Source of the DNA: an uncultured Erythrobacter sp.
GTDB taxonomy: Bacteria > Pseudomonadota > Alphaproteobacteria > Sphingomonadales > Sphingomonadaceae
NCBI RefSeq assembly: GCF_947497915.1
Contig: NZ_CANMIJ010000002.1
Coordinates: 434,001 to 498,000, forward strand
Length of the DNA: 64,000 nucleotides
Reading direction: 5' to 3'
Each line of letters begins with the position of its first letter. Within the stretch, counting starts at the first letter, position 1. Positions 18,096-25,731 of this stretch are shown piece by piece. Both the position numbers and the translations under genes were made by a program. A model generated the notes under the pieces. It was given only the letters and a program-made list of their open reading frames with translations. It was not told the origin of the DNA and searched no databases.

Positions 18096-18962
18096 ATGGC
18101 GAGCGAATGGTGCATCGGGATCATAGGCGGATCGGGCCTCTATAATATAGAGGGGCTTGAAGATGAGCAGTGGATCGCGATTGAAACGCCTTGGGGTGAG
18201 CCTTCGGATGAGGTGTTGTGCGGGTCGCTGGCCGGGGTGAAAGTTCGCTTTTTGCCGCGCCATGGCCGCGGGCACCCCGTCTCACCAGGCGAGCTGAACA
18301 GCCGTGCCAATATCGATGCGCTGAAACGCGCAGGCTGCACAGATATTATCGCAATCTCCGCCATCGGATCGCTGCGCGAACAGATCGAGCCGGGCCGCTT
18401 TGTCGTGGTAGAACAATTCATCGACCGAACCGTAGGCCGCGAAAGCACATTCTTCGGTAGCGGGTTTGTCACCCATGTCTCCATGGCCGACCCGGTTTGC
18501 CCGCGACTGTCAGAAATGGCCGGAAAAGCCATCGCGGCCTGCAAAGGCAAAGTCGCCGTAGGCGCGACTTATCTCGCGATGGAGGGGCCACAATTCTCCA
18601 CCCGCGCCGAAAGCCTGATGTACCGCCAATGGGGCGCGGATGTGATCGGGATGACAGCCATGCCAGAGGCCAAATTGGCCCGCGAGGCAGAGCTTCCATA
18701 CGCGCTGATCGGCATGGCGACCGACTATGATTGCTGGCGTGAAGGCGAACAGGTCGATGTCGCGCAAGTCGTCGCGCAGATGCAGTCCAACGGAGAGCTT
18801 GCCCGCGACACAATCGTGACGTTCATCGAAAGCCTGCCCAAGAAACGCGCCGCTTCACCCATCGATACCGCGCTGGACGATGCCGTCATCACCGCGCCGG
18901 ACGAGCATGACCCGGACATGCTGGTGAAACTGGATGCGGTTGCGGGGCGTTTGCTGGGATGA
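18096..18962 (+). CDS. mtnP: S-methyl-5'-thioadenosine phosphorylase
   Basis: A 288-residue phosphorylase that cleaves methylthioadenosine to adenine and methylthioribose-1-phosphate in methionine salvage. It shows the phosphate loop IGIIGGSGLYNIEGL, the RHGRGHPVSPGELNSRAN substrate/phosphate segment, AISAIGSLRE, and the purine-site block MEGPQFSTRAES followed by GMTAMPEAKLAREAELPYA. Length and motif order match MtnP rather than purine nucleoside phosphorylase. It lies downstream of the GST gene on the same strand. Confidence 0.93.
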   Translation: MASEWCIGIIGGSGLYNIEGLEDEQWIAIETPWGEPSDEVLCGSLAGVKVRFLPRHGRGHPVSPGELNSRANIDALKRAGCTDIIAISAIGSLREQIEPGRFVVVEQFIDRTVGRESTFFGSGFVTHVSMADPVCPRLSEMAGKAIAACKGKVAVGATYLAMEGPQFSTRAESLMYRQWGADVIGMTAMPEAKLAREAELPYALIGMATDYDCWREGEQVDVAQVVAQMQSNGELARDTIVTFIESLPKKRAASPIDTALDDAVITAPDEHDPDMLVKLDAVAGRLLG

Positions 18963-18990
18963 CCTTGCGAAGACGCGAGAAAATCGGAGG

Positions 18991-19284
18991 TTAGCCCTCT
19001 TTCCAGCGTCCCTTAATCGGCTCGAACTTGTCGACGCGGATTGATTGCCACACTCCGCCGACCAGATAGGGATCGTCATTCACTGTGGCGCGCGCTGCCG
19101 CTTCATCCTCGGCTTCGATGATCAACAGCGATCCGACAAAATCGCCATTCTTGGTCGTGAGCGGCCCGGCGGCGAGATAGTTCTCGTCATGTTTGGCCAT
19201 CCATTCGCGCTGAGCCTCCAGATGGACGGCGCGCAAAGTCTCGCTGTTTTCACCATCGCGGCAGTAGAAGCAGAATTTCGCCAT
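18991..19284 (-). CDS. YciI-like protein
   Basis: A 97-residue YCII-superfamily protein with a ferredoxin-like fold. An N-terminal FCFYCRDG strand is followed by RAVHLEAQREWMAKHDENYLAAGPLT, with the conserved His-Asp region, then GSLLIIEAEDEAAARATVNDDPYLVGGVW. Such proteins may be small enzymes or accessory domains with a His/Asp pair; no specific role is known here. It converges with mtnP. Confidence 0.85.
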   Translation of the reverse strand: MAKFCFYCRDGENSETLRAVHLEAQREWMAKHDENYLAAGPLTTKNGDFVGSLLIIEAEDEAAARATVNDDPYLVGGVWQSIRVDKFEPIKGRWKEG

Positions 19285-19464
19285 AAGCAGTCTCTACTCA
19301 GCCCGCCTGCCCTGATCAAGCATCGGTGCACACTCACACACGCGTTCGACTTTGCTTGAAGTCGCAGGCGTGCGGGTGCAAATCGGGCTCAGAAGTCCGA
19401 GTCGCGCCGCCCACGCATAATGGGCAGCGGCGGAGACGCTACAGGGAAAAGAGAACATCACGAC

Positions 19465-22400
19465 GTGACCACGAACGCTTTGCCAGACAACACCGCCCAT
19501 TTCCTCGACCGCGCTGAACTGCGCCGCGCATATCGCGCCGAAGAGGAAGCGTGCATCGCGCAGCGCATCGAACAGGCCGCGCCTGCGCGCAAAGTGAGCG
19601 GAGCTGCGGCCGATCTGGCGATTGATCTGATCGAAGGGGCCCGCGCGCAAAAAGCAAGCGGCGTGGATGCGTTTTTGCAGCAATACGGCCTCGATACAGA
19701 AGAAGGCATCGCGTTGATGTGTCTGGCAGAGGCGCTGCTGCGCGTGCCCGATGAAGAAACTGCCGATGCGCTTATCCGTGACAAGATCGGCGAGATCGAA
19801 TGGGGCGATCATCTGGGCGAAAGCTCATCAACATTTGTGAATGCCGCGACGTTTTCCTTAATGCTGACCGGTGAAGTTCTGGAGCGCCCCGAGGAGCACC
19901 AGAAAGGCATGGGCCGCGTGCTGAAAGGCACGATGAACCGTCTTGGCGAGCCCGTAATTCGCAAGGCAACTTTGCAAGCTATGCGCATTCTGGGCGGGCA
20001 ATTTGTCTATGGCCGGACAATTGGCGAAGCGCTCAAACGTGCAAAGCCGGAACGCGCCAAAGGCCTCACGCACTCGTTTGATATGCTGGGCGAGGCGGCG
20101 ATGACATTCGCCGATGCTGCGCGCTATGCCGCCTCTTACGAAGGCGCGATTGATCGGCTGGCCAGCGAAGCCGCAAAACTCGGTGACGGGGCAGGGGTAG
20201 GCCCATCGCCGGGCATCTCTGTCAAACTGTCCGCGCTGCATCCGAAATACGGTTACCTCCACGCCGAAGAAGCGCGGCTGGATATTGTGCCAATCGTAAA
20301 ACGGCTCGCGATGAAAGCGCGCGATGCGGACATACATTTCACGCTGGACGCCGAGGAAGCCGAGCGGCTCGAAGTGTCGATGGACATAATCGAGACTTTG
20401 GTCAGCGATGACGATCTGTTTACCCGGGAGGACGGAACACGCTGGGACGGGTTCGGTCTTGCCATTCAGGCCTATCAAAAACGCGGCCTGCCGCTGTGTG
20501 ATTGGGCCGCAAAGCTGGCGCGCCGTCATGGCCGCAAACTGTTCGTGCGGCTAGTGAAAGGGGCCTATTGGGACAGCGAGATCAAAGTCAGCCAAGTAGG
20601 CGGATACACCGATTATCCGGTCTTCACGCGCAAACTGGCGACCGACGTATCCTACCTCGCCTGCGCATCGCGCCTATTCGAACATGACGACGTAATCCGT
20701 CCTGCCTTTGCGACGCACAACGCCTACACCGTGGCTGCCGTTAAAGAGATGGCAAAAGGACGGAGTTTTGAGTTTCAACGCCTTCACGGCATGGGCGAAG
20801 AAGTCTTCGATGCGCTGGGGAAGATCGAGGGCAATGATCGCACACCTGTTCGCATCTATGCTCCCGTTGGCGGGCACAAGGAATTGCTCGCCTATCTCGT
20901 GCGGCGATTGCTGGAAAACGGAGCGAACACCAGTTTCGTGAATCGCATGGGCGATGCCGATATACCGGCCAGCGAGCTGGTTGGCGATCCAGTGGAAGAG
21001 CTCGCTGCGATGTCGCCGCGCCGCAACACCTCGATCCCGTTGCCGCGCGACATTCTGGGTGAGCGCCTCAACAGCGCCGGTGTCGATCTGTCCGATCCAA
21101 TGGTTCTGGGACCACTTCAAGAGCGTTTGAAGCGCCTTGAGAGCATTCAATGGCGCGCGGAGCCGACGTTCCCCGCCGAAGAACCCGGCGAGATTGCACC
21201 GATCACAATGCCGCACGACCTCACGGCCGAAGTCGGCACCCGCCGCGATGCGACCGCAGAAGAAGTGGACGCCGCCTATGCCCGCGCCGAAGCAATCCAG
21301 CCGGGCTGGGATGCTTTGGGCGGAGATCGCCGCGCGCTCCTGCTCGAGGAAGCCGCCAACCAGTTCGAAGCGCATACGGATGAATTCCTCTCACTATGCC
21401 AGCGCGAGGCGGGCAAAACTTTGCTCGACGGTGTGGCCGAACTGCGCGAAGCGGTCGATTTCCTGCGTTATTACGCTTCTGAGGCGCGCCGCCAGTTTGA
21501 CGAGCCGCTCTATTTGCCCGGCCCGACGGGCGAGGAAAACACTCTGCGCATGCATGGCCGCGGCGTCTTCGCCACGATCAGTCCGTGGAATTTCCCGCTG
21601 GCGATCTTCACCGGCATGGCATCGGCTGCGCTCGCCGCAGGCAATGCCGTGATCACCAAGCCGGCGGAGCAAACCCCGCTCACCGCAGCGCTCGCGGTGA
21701 AGCTGATGCACGATGCCGGAATCCCGCCAGAGGCGCTACAATTGCTCCCCGGAGCAGGCGAGGTGGGTCAGCTCATTACATCTGATCCGCGCGTCGCAGG
21801 CGTGGCCTTCACCGGTTCGACAGAGACCGCGCGTTTGATCAACCAATCACTCGCCGGACGCGACGGACCGATTGCGACCCTTATTGCCGAAACGGGCGGC
21901 CAAAACGCAATGATCGTCGATTCCAGCGCGCTACCCGAACAGGTTGTGCGCGACGTGCTAGCCAGCGCATTCCAGTCGGCGGGGCAACGCTGCTCCGCAT
22001 TGCGCGTGCTCTATCTGCAAGATGATGTGGCGGACGAAATGCTGGAGATGATCCGCGGCGGATTTGAAGCTTTGCATGTCGGCGATCCGGCTGACCTTGC
22101 CACCGATGTCGGCCCCGTGATCGATCCCGATGCGCAGGCCGCGCTTGAACGTCACGTCGCCCGCAGCATCGCGTCAGAACGCAACGTCGCGCGCTGTTTC
22201 ATGCCGGAAAGCACCGACAAAGGATGCTTCGTCGCGCCGACCATAATCGAGGTGGACTCGATCCTTGACCTCAATCGCGAAAACTTCGGCCCCGTGCTCC
22301 ATGTCGCGCGGTTCAAATCCGAGGAGCTGGGTCAGGTTGTCTCTGACATCAACGCCACCGGATACGGCCTGACACTAGGCCTGCACAGCCGTATCGCAGC

Positions 22401-22623
22401 CACGCGCCGCTATGTTCAGGCGCGTGCGAAAGTCGGCAATTTCTACGTCAACCGCAACCAAATCGGCGCAATCGTGGAAAGCCAGCCATTCGGCGGCGAA
22501 GGCCTGTCAGGCACCGGCCCAAAGGCGGGCGGGCCGAACTATCTCGCCCGTTTTGCAACCGAGCGTGTGACATGCATCGATACCACGGCGGCAGGCGGAA
22601 ACGCCACTCTTCTGGCAAGTTAA
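19465..22623 (+). CDS. putA: bifunctional proline dehydrogenase / L-glutamate-gamma-semialdehyde dehydrogenase
   Basis: About 1052 residues. The N-terminal half is a FAD-dependent proline dehydrogenase barrel (SVKLSALHPKYGY, FVRLVKGAYWDSEIK, FATHNAYTV). The C-terminal half is the P5C dehydrogenase (SPWNFPLAIF, FTGSTETARLI, ETGGQNAMIV, catalytic Cys in SAGQRCSALRVLY, and FGGEGLSGTGPKAGG). Together they turn proline into glutamate. There is no ribbon-helix-helix domain at the N-terminus, so this is the bifunctional rather than the self-regulating type. The start is uncertain: GTG 19465 has GGGAAAAGAG upstream, while the in-frame ATG at 19420 has none. Confidence 0.94.
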   Translation: MTTNALPDNTAHFLDRAELRRAYRAEEEACIAQRIEQAAPARKVSGAAADLAIDLIEGARAQKASGVDAFLQQYGLDTEEGIALMCLAEALLRVPDEETADALIRDKIGEIEWGDHLGESSSTFVNAATFSLMLTGEVLERPEEHQKGMGRVLKGTMNRLGEPVIRKATLQAMRILGGQFVYGRTIGEALKRAKPERAKGLTHSFDMLGEAAMTFADAARYAASYEGAIDRLASEAAKLGDGAGVGPSPGISVKLSALHPKYGYLHAEEARLDIVPIVKRLAMKARDADIHFTLDAEEAERLEVSMDIIETLVSDDDLFTREDGTRWDGFGLAIQAYQKRGLPLCDWAAKLARRHGRKLFVRLVKGAYWDSEIKVSQVGGYTDYPVFTRKLATDVSYLACASRLFEHDDVIRPAFATHNAYTVAAVKEMAKGRSFEFQRLHGMGEEVFDALGKIEGNDRTPVRIYAPVGGHKELLAYLVRRLLENGANTSFVNRMGDADIPASELVGDPVEELAAMSPRRNTSIPLPRDILGERLNSAGVDLSDPMVLGPLQERLKRLESIQWRAEPTFPAEEPGEIAPITMPHDLTAEVGTRRDATAEEVDAAYARAEAIQPGWDALGGDRRALLLEEAANQFEAHTDEFLSLCQREAGKTLLDGVAELREAVDFLRYYASEARRQFDEPLYLPGPTGEENTLRMHGRGVFATISPWNFPLAIFTGMASAALAAGNAVITKPAEQTPLTAALAVKLMHDAGIPPEALQLLPGAGEVGQLITSDPRVAGVAFTGSTETARLINQSLAGRDGPIATLIAETGGQNAMIVDSSALPEQVVRDVLASAFQSAGQRCSALRVLYLQDDVADEMLEMIRGGFEALHVGDPADLATDVGPVIDPDAQAALERHVARSIASERNVARCFMPESTDKGCFVAPTIIEVDSILDLNRENFGPVLHVARFKSEELGQVVSDINATGYGLTLGLHSRIAATRRYVQARAKVGNFYVNRNQIGAIVESQPFGGEGLSGTGPKAGGPNYLARFATERVTCIDTTAAGGNATLLAS

Positions 22624-22669
22624 GAAGGTTTACTTGCGAGGACAGGGCTTGGCGCGATAGAGACCAGAT

Positions 22670-23197
22670 ATGCCAAGATTTTTGATCAAGATTGTCGCCC
22701 TGCTCACGCTCGTGTGGAGTGGCCCTGCGCTCGCCGATGTGCAGATCCACTTTCACAGCGTGAACGGATCGGTTCTGTTCGGGCGCTACCCGCACACATT
22801 CTTTGTGCTTGACGGTGAGCTTGAGGAAACAGGCGAGGTGATTAGCGAGAATTATGGCTTTTCCGCCCGCAAGGTGACGACCAAAATTCTGTCAGGCCCG
22901 GTTGAGCACATGGTGCTCGCCGAAAAGCCGAAGTTCATCAAGAAAACCAACCGCCATTTCACGATGACGATCACCGATGATCAATATCGCCGCATCATCG
23001 CGGAAAAGAACAAATGGCAAAACGCGCCGGGCAAATATTACGACTTGGAAAAGCGCAATTGCATCCATTTCGTCGGCGCAATGGCGCAAATTCTGGGTTT
23101 GAAAGTCGACTATCCAAAAGACATGCTGCGCCGCCCCAAAAAGTGGCTGAACCGCGTGACCGAGATGAACCCGAAACTGGGCGCGAAGACAATATAG
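22670..23197 (+). CDS. exported protein of unknown function with a conserved-looking NC-HF motif
   Basis: A 175-residue protein with a clear signal peptide (cleaved near ALADV, residue ~23). The mature part has FHSVNGSVLFGRYPHTFFVLDG near its start and DLEKRNCIHFVGAMA near residue 130. The pairing of an early His with a later Cys-x-His is reminiscent of NlpC/P60- or LRAT/DUF4105-like papain-fold proteins, but this cannot be confirmed by eye. The C-terminus is basic. It lies between putA and dcd on the same strand. Confidence 0.75.
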   Translation: MPRFLIKIVALLTLVWSGPALADVQIHFHSVNGSVLFGRYPHTFFVLDGELEETGEVISENYGFSARKVTTKILSGPVEHMVLAEKPKFIKKTNRHFTMTITDDQYRRIIAEKNKWQNAPGKYYDLEKRNCIHFVGAMAQILGLKVDYPKDMLRRPKKWLNRVTEMNPKLGAKTI

Positions 23198-23255
23198 CGG
23201 GGGATAGGGCAGCGGCTTACTTGCCGCTCCGTCCGTAATCGGGAATCACTCTCCC

Positions 23256-23810
23256 ATGGCTATTCTTTCAGACAAATGGATTCGTGAGCAGGCGCAAACC
23301 AACGGCATGATCGAGCCGTTTGAGGAAGCGCAGCGGCGCGATGGTGTGATCTCTTACGGGCTCAGCTCATACGGGTATGACGCGCGCGTCGCGCCGGAGT
23401 TCAAGATTTTCACCAACGTCAATTCGGCGACGGTCGATCCCAAGAAATTCGACGCAAACAGCCTCGTCGATCGCGAAACCGATGTCTGCATCATCCCGCC
23501 CAATTCCTTCGCTCTGGCCCGCACAGTCGAATATTTCCGCGTACCCGAAGACGTGCTGGTGATCTGCCTTGGCAAAAGCACTTATGCGCGCTGCGGGATC
23601 ATCGTGAACGTCACCCCGCTTGAACCCGGCTGGGAAGGTCATGTGACGCTGGAGTTTTCCAACACGACCCCGCTGCCTGCGAAAATCTACGCCAATGAAG
23701 GCGCGTGCCAGTTCCTATTCCTGAAAGGGAACGAACGCTGCGAGACAAGCTATAAAGACCGCGCAGGCAAATATATGGGCCAGCGCGGGGTGACGCTGCC
23801 GCGGTTGTAG
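23256..23810 (+). CDS. dcd: dCTP deaminase
   Basis: A 184-residue trimeric enzyme that deaminates dCTP to dUTP, the main route to dTTP in many Gram-negative bacteria. The signature is complete: [33 protein letters not shown], with catalytic Glu at 133, and [13 protein letters not shown] near the C-terminus. The full-length match and start at ATG 23256 leave little doubt. It stands ~58 bp after the upstream hypothetical gene. Confidence 0.96.
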   Translation: MAILSDKWIREQAQTNGMIEPFEEAQRRDGVISYGLSSYGYDARVAPEFKIFTNVNSATVDPKKFDANSLVDRETDVCIIPPNSFALARTVEYFRVPEDVLVICLGKSTYARCGIIVNVTPLEPGWEGHVTLEFSNTTPLPAKIYANEGACQFLFLKGNERCETSYKDRAGKYMGQRGVTLPRL

Positions 23811-23870
23811 GAACCTAGGTTCTCAGCAATAGTTCGGCTGGCTGCAAACACACTGGTTGCTCACGTGCAG

Positions 23871-24146
23871 TTATTCTTCGCCAGTTTTCCCGGAAAGCTG
23901 CCAAATTGCCCCCTTGGCTGACACCTGAAGCACCTTCTCATTGGATAGCTTTGTCCAAGGTTCTGTCGAGGCGTTGAACTCGACTATGTGATAGATTCGA
24001 TGACAATCGAGCGCGCCGCAAGGGCATATGTTTGGTTCGCTTTCCCATGGCACCTCAGCAATTCGACGAAGTTCTATCTCCGCCTCTTTTCGGGTTGAGT
24101 AGAAGCCTATGTGCTCAGCATGGAAACCGTCTTCGATCATAAACAT
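23871..24146 (-). CDS. small hypothetical protein with a CPCG-LDCHR segment
   Basis: A 91-residue protein beginning IEDGFHAEHIGFYSTRKEAEIELRRIAEVPW, followed by NICPCGALDCHRIYHIVEF. Small proteins with this opening pattern (a display or immunity-like beta-alpha-beta stretch, then a short Cys cluster) occur sporadically in proteobacteria, but no function is known to me. GGAG lies 11 bp upstream of ATG 24146. The surrounding sequence is AT-richer than the neighbours, which hints at transfer. Confidence 0.6.
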   Translation of the reverse strand: MFMIEDGFHAEHIGFYSTRKEAEIELRRIAEVPWESEPNICPCGALDCHRIYHIVEFNASTEPWTKLSNEKVLQVSAKGAIWQLSGKTGEE

Positions 24147-24344
24147 CGAAATGGCAGCTCCTTTTACTGACTACTCGCCCGCCATAAACAATAGCTTCCC
24201 ATTTTCCTACTCACCTCTCCAACGCTACATTGGCTGCGCCCGCTAAGTTCCTTCGATTATGAAGGGTCGGCCATGCCGGAGAGTTGTCACCCAAGTCCTA
24301 AATCGGCAAATATCTGATTTTTCAGCATATACTCATGTATGAAC

Positions 24345-24383
24345 CACATGACATGTAGGACAATCTGTCATGTGTGTCCTACA
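24345..24383. promoter_or_regulatory. interleaved double inverted repeat, probable operator
   Basis: Two perfect 9-bp inverted repeats are interleaved: CACATGACA (24345-24353) pairs with TGTCATGTG (24366-24374), and TGTAGGACA (24354-24362) pairs with TGTCCTACA (24375-24383). Only the 3 bp ATC separate the halves. It lies ~80 bp upstream of the reductase gene at 24465, in the 318-bp gap 24147-24464 that otherwise holds no gene. Most likely two overlapping dimer-binding sites whose centres are 9 bp apart; the regulator is unknown. Confidence 0.6.
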
Positions 24384-24464
24384 CAGGAACAAACCGACCT
24401 CCCCGCGACTTTGACTCTTATATCCCTCACGCGCATGGCTGCGGGGACAAAGGAGACAATCTGA

Positions 24465-25640
24465 ATGGCTACCCCAGAATTTGACATCATCATCTACGGC
24501 TCGACCGGTTACACCGGACGCCTCGTCGCGGAATATCTCGACCAGCATTATTCCGGCCGTGATGATGGCCCGAAATGGGCGATGGCTGGCCGCTCTCAGG
24601 AAAAACTGGAAGCTGTGCGCGATGAAATCGGCGCGTCTGCCGATACGCCTCTGGTGGTCGCCGATGCCGATGACATGGCGAGCCTTGAGGCGATGTGCCA
24701 CCGCACCAAAGTCGTCCTGACAACCGTTGGCCCGTACCAGCTTTACGGTGACAACCTTGTCGCGGCCTGCGTGAAAACCGGCACCGATTATGCCGATCTT
24801 TCCGGTGAGCCTGCGTGGATGGCGGAGAAGATCGCCGAGCATGAAGAGAATGCCAAGAAATCGGGTGCACGCATCTGTTTCTCCAGCGGGTTCGACTCCA
24901 TCCCGTTCGATCTCGGCGTGTTGATGACTCAGAAAGAGGCAACGAAACGCTGGGGCAAGCCTGCTCCGAAAATTCGCGGACGCGTGCGCGCGATGGCGGG
25001 CACATTCTCGGGCGGCACCGCAGCCAGCCTTGGCGCAACGATGAAGGCGATGGCGAAGAACCCGTCACTTATCAATGTCATGCGCAGTCCGTTTGCGCTG
25101 ACACCGGGATTTGAAGGGCCAAACCAGCCTTCGGGCATGATTCCGTCATACGAGAAAGACCTCGACAAATGGGCCGCTCCGTTTGTGATGGCGCCGATCA
25201 ACACAAAGAACGTCCACCGCACAAACTTCCTGCTGGGTCATCCATATGGCGAAGACTTCCAGTATGATGAAATGATGCTGACCAGCCCCGGCGATGCAGG
25301 CAAGAAAATGGCCGAAGCCGCGACAGAGATGATGAAGAACCCGTTCGGTGCGAAACCGCCAAAGCCGGGTGAAGGCCCGAGCAAGGAAGAGCGCGAAAAC
25401 GGTTTCTATGACGTGCTGTTCGTCGCCGATATGCCGGATGGCGAGAGCCTGCATTACAGCGTCAAAGGCAAGTACGATCCGGGTTATGGTTCGACCAGCC
25501 GGATGCTTTCGGAAACCGGCATTGCGCTCACGCAAAGCGATGCACCGGGCGGCATTGGCACACCGGGTTCATTCCTGGGCGAGGCCTTGGTCAACCGCCT
25601 TGAAGAACATGCCGAGCTGAAATTCACCGCTGAAAATTAA
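24465..25640 (+). CDS. saccharopine dehydrogenase family / trans-acting enoyl reductase-like protein
   Basis: A 391-residue NAD(P)-binding protein. The Rossmann motif is IIYGSTGYTGRLVAEYL (residues ~9-25). AGRSQEKLEAV, TTVGPYQLYGDNLVAACVKTGTDYADLSGE and SSGFDSIPFDLGVL follow; these match the saccharopine-dehydrogenase-like group that includes mycobacterial trans-acting enoyl reductase. A large Gly/Pro-rich C-terminal half follows. The true substrate is probably a lipid or acyl intermediate (family inference only). AAAGGAGACAATCTG precedes the ATG, the interleaved palindrome lies upstream, and a strong terminator follows. Confidence 0.85.
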   Translation: MATPEFDIIIYGSTGYTGRLVAEYLDQHYSGRDDGPKWAMAGRSQEKLEAVRDEIGASADTPLVVADADDMASLEAMCHRTKVVLTTVGPYQLYGDNLVAACVKTGTDYADLSGEPAWMAEKIAEHEENAKKSGARICFSSGFDSIPFDLGVLMTQKEATKRWGKPAPKIRGRVRAMAGTFSGGTAASLGATMKAMAKNPSLINVMRSPFALTPGFEGPNQPSGMIPSYEKDLDKWAAPFVMAPINTKNVHRTNFLLGHPYGEDFQYDEMMLTSPGDAGKKMAEAATEMMKNPFGAKPPKPGEGPSKEERENGFYDVLFVADMPDGESLHYSVKGKYDPGYGSTSRMLSETGIALTQSDAPGGIGTPGSFLGEALVNRLEEHAELKFTAEN

Positions 25641-25656
25641 GCGGTGGCGCACAGCC

Positions 25657-25705
25657 AAAACAAAGGGGCGGGACCGGTTGATACCGGCTCCGCCCCTTTT
25701 GTTTT
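25657..25705. terminator. strong bidirectional intrinsic terminator
   Basis: AAAACAAAGGGGCGG on the left pairs with CCGCCCCTTTTGTTTT on the right, with an inner ACCGG/CCGG pairing around TTGATA. It lies between convergent genes ending at 25640 and 25732 and has a T-rich tail on both strands. Confidence 0.9.
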
Positions 25706-25731
25706 CCTGCGTCGCGAAAGTCTGACCATCG

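Noticed and set aside
24345-24383. RNA pseudoknot or riboswitch formed by the A-B-A'-B' repeats
   Set aside because: The two loops would have zero length across 9-bp stems, which is not sterically possible; a DNA operator is simpler.
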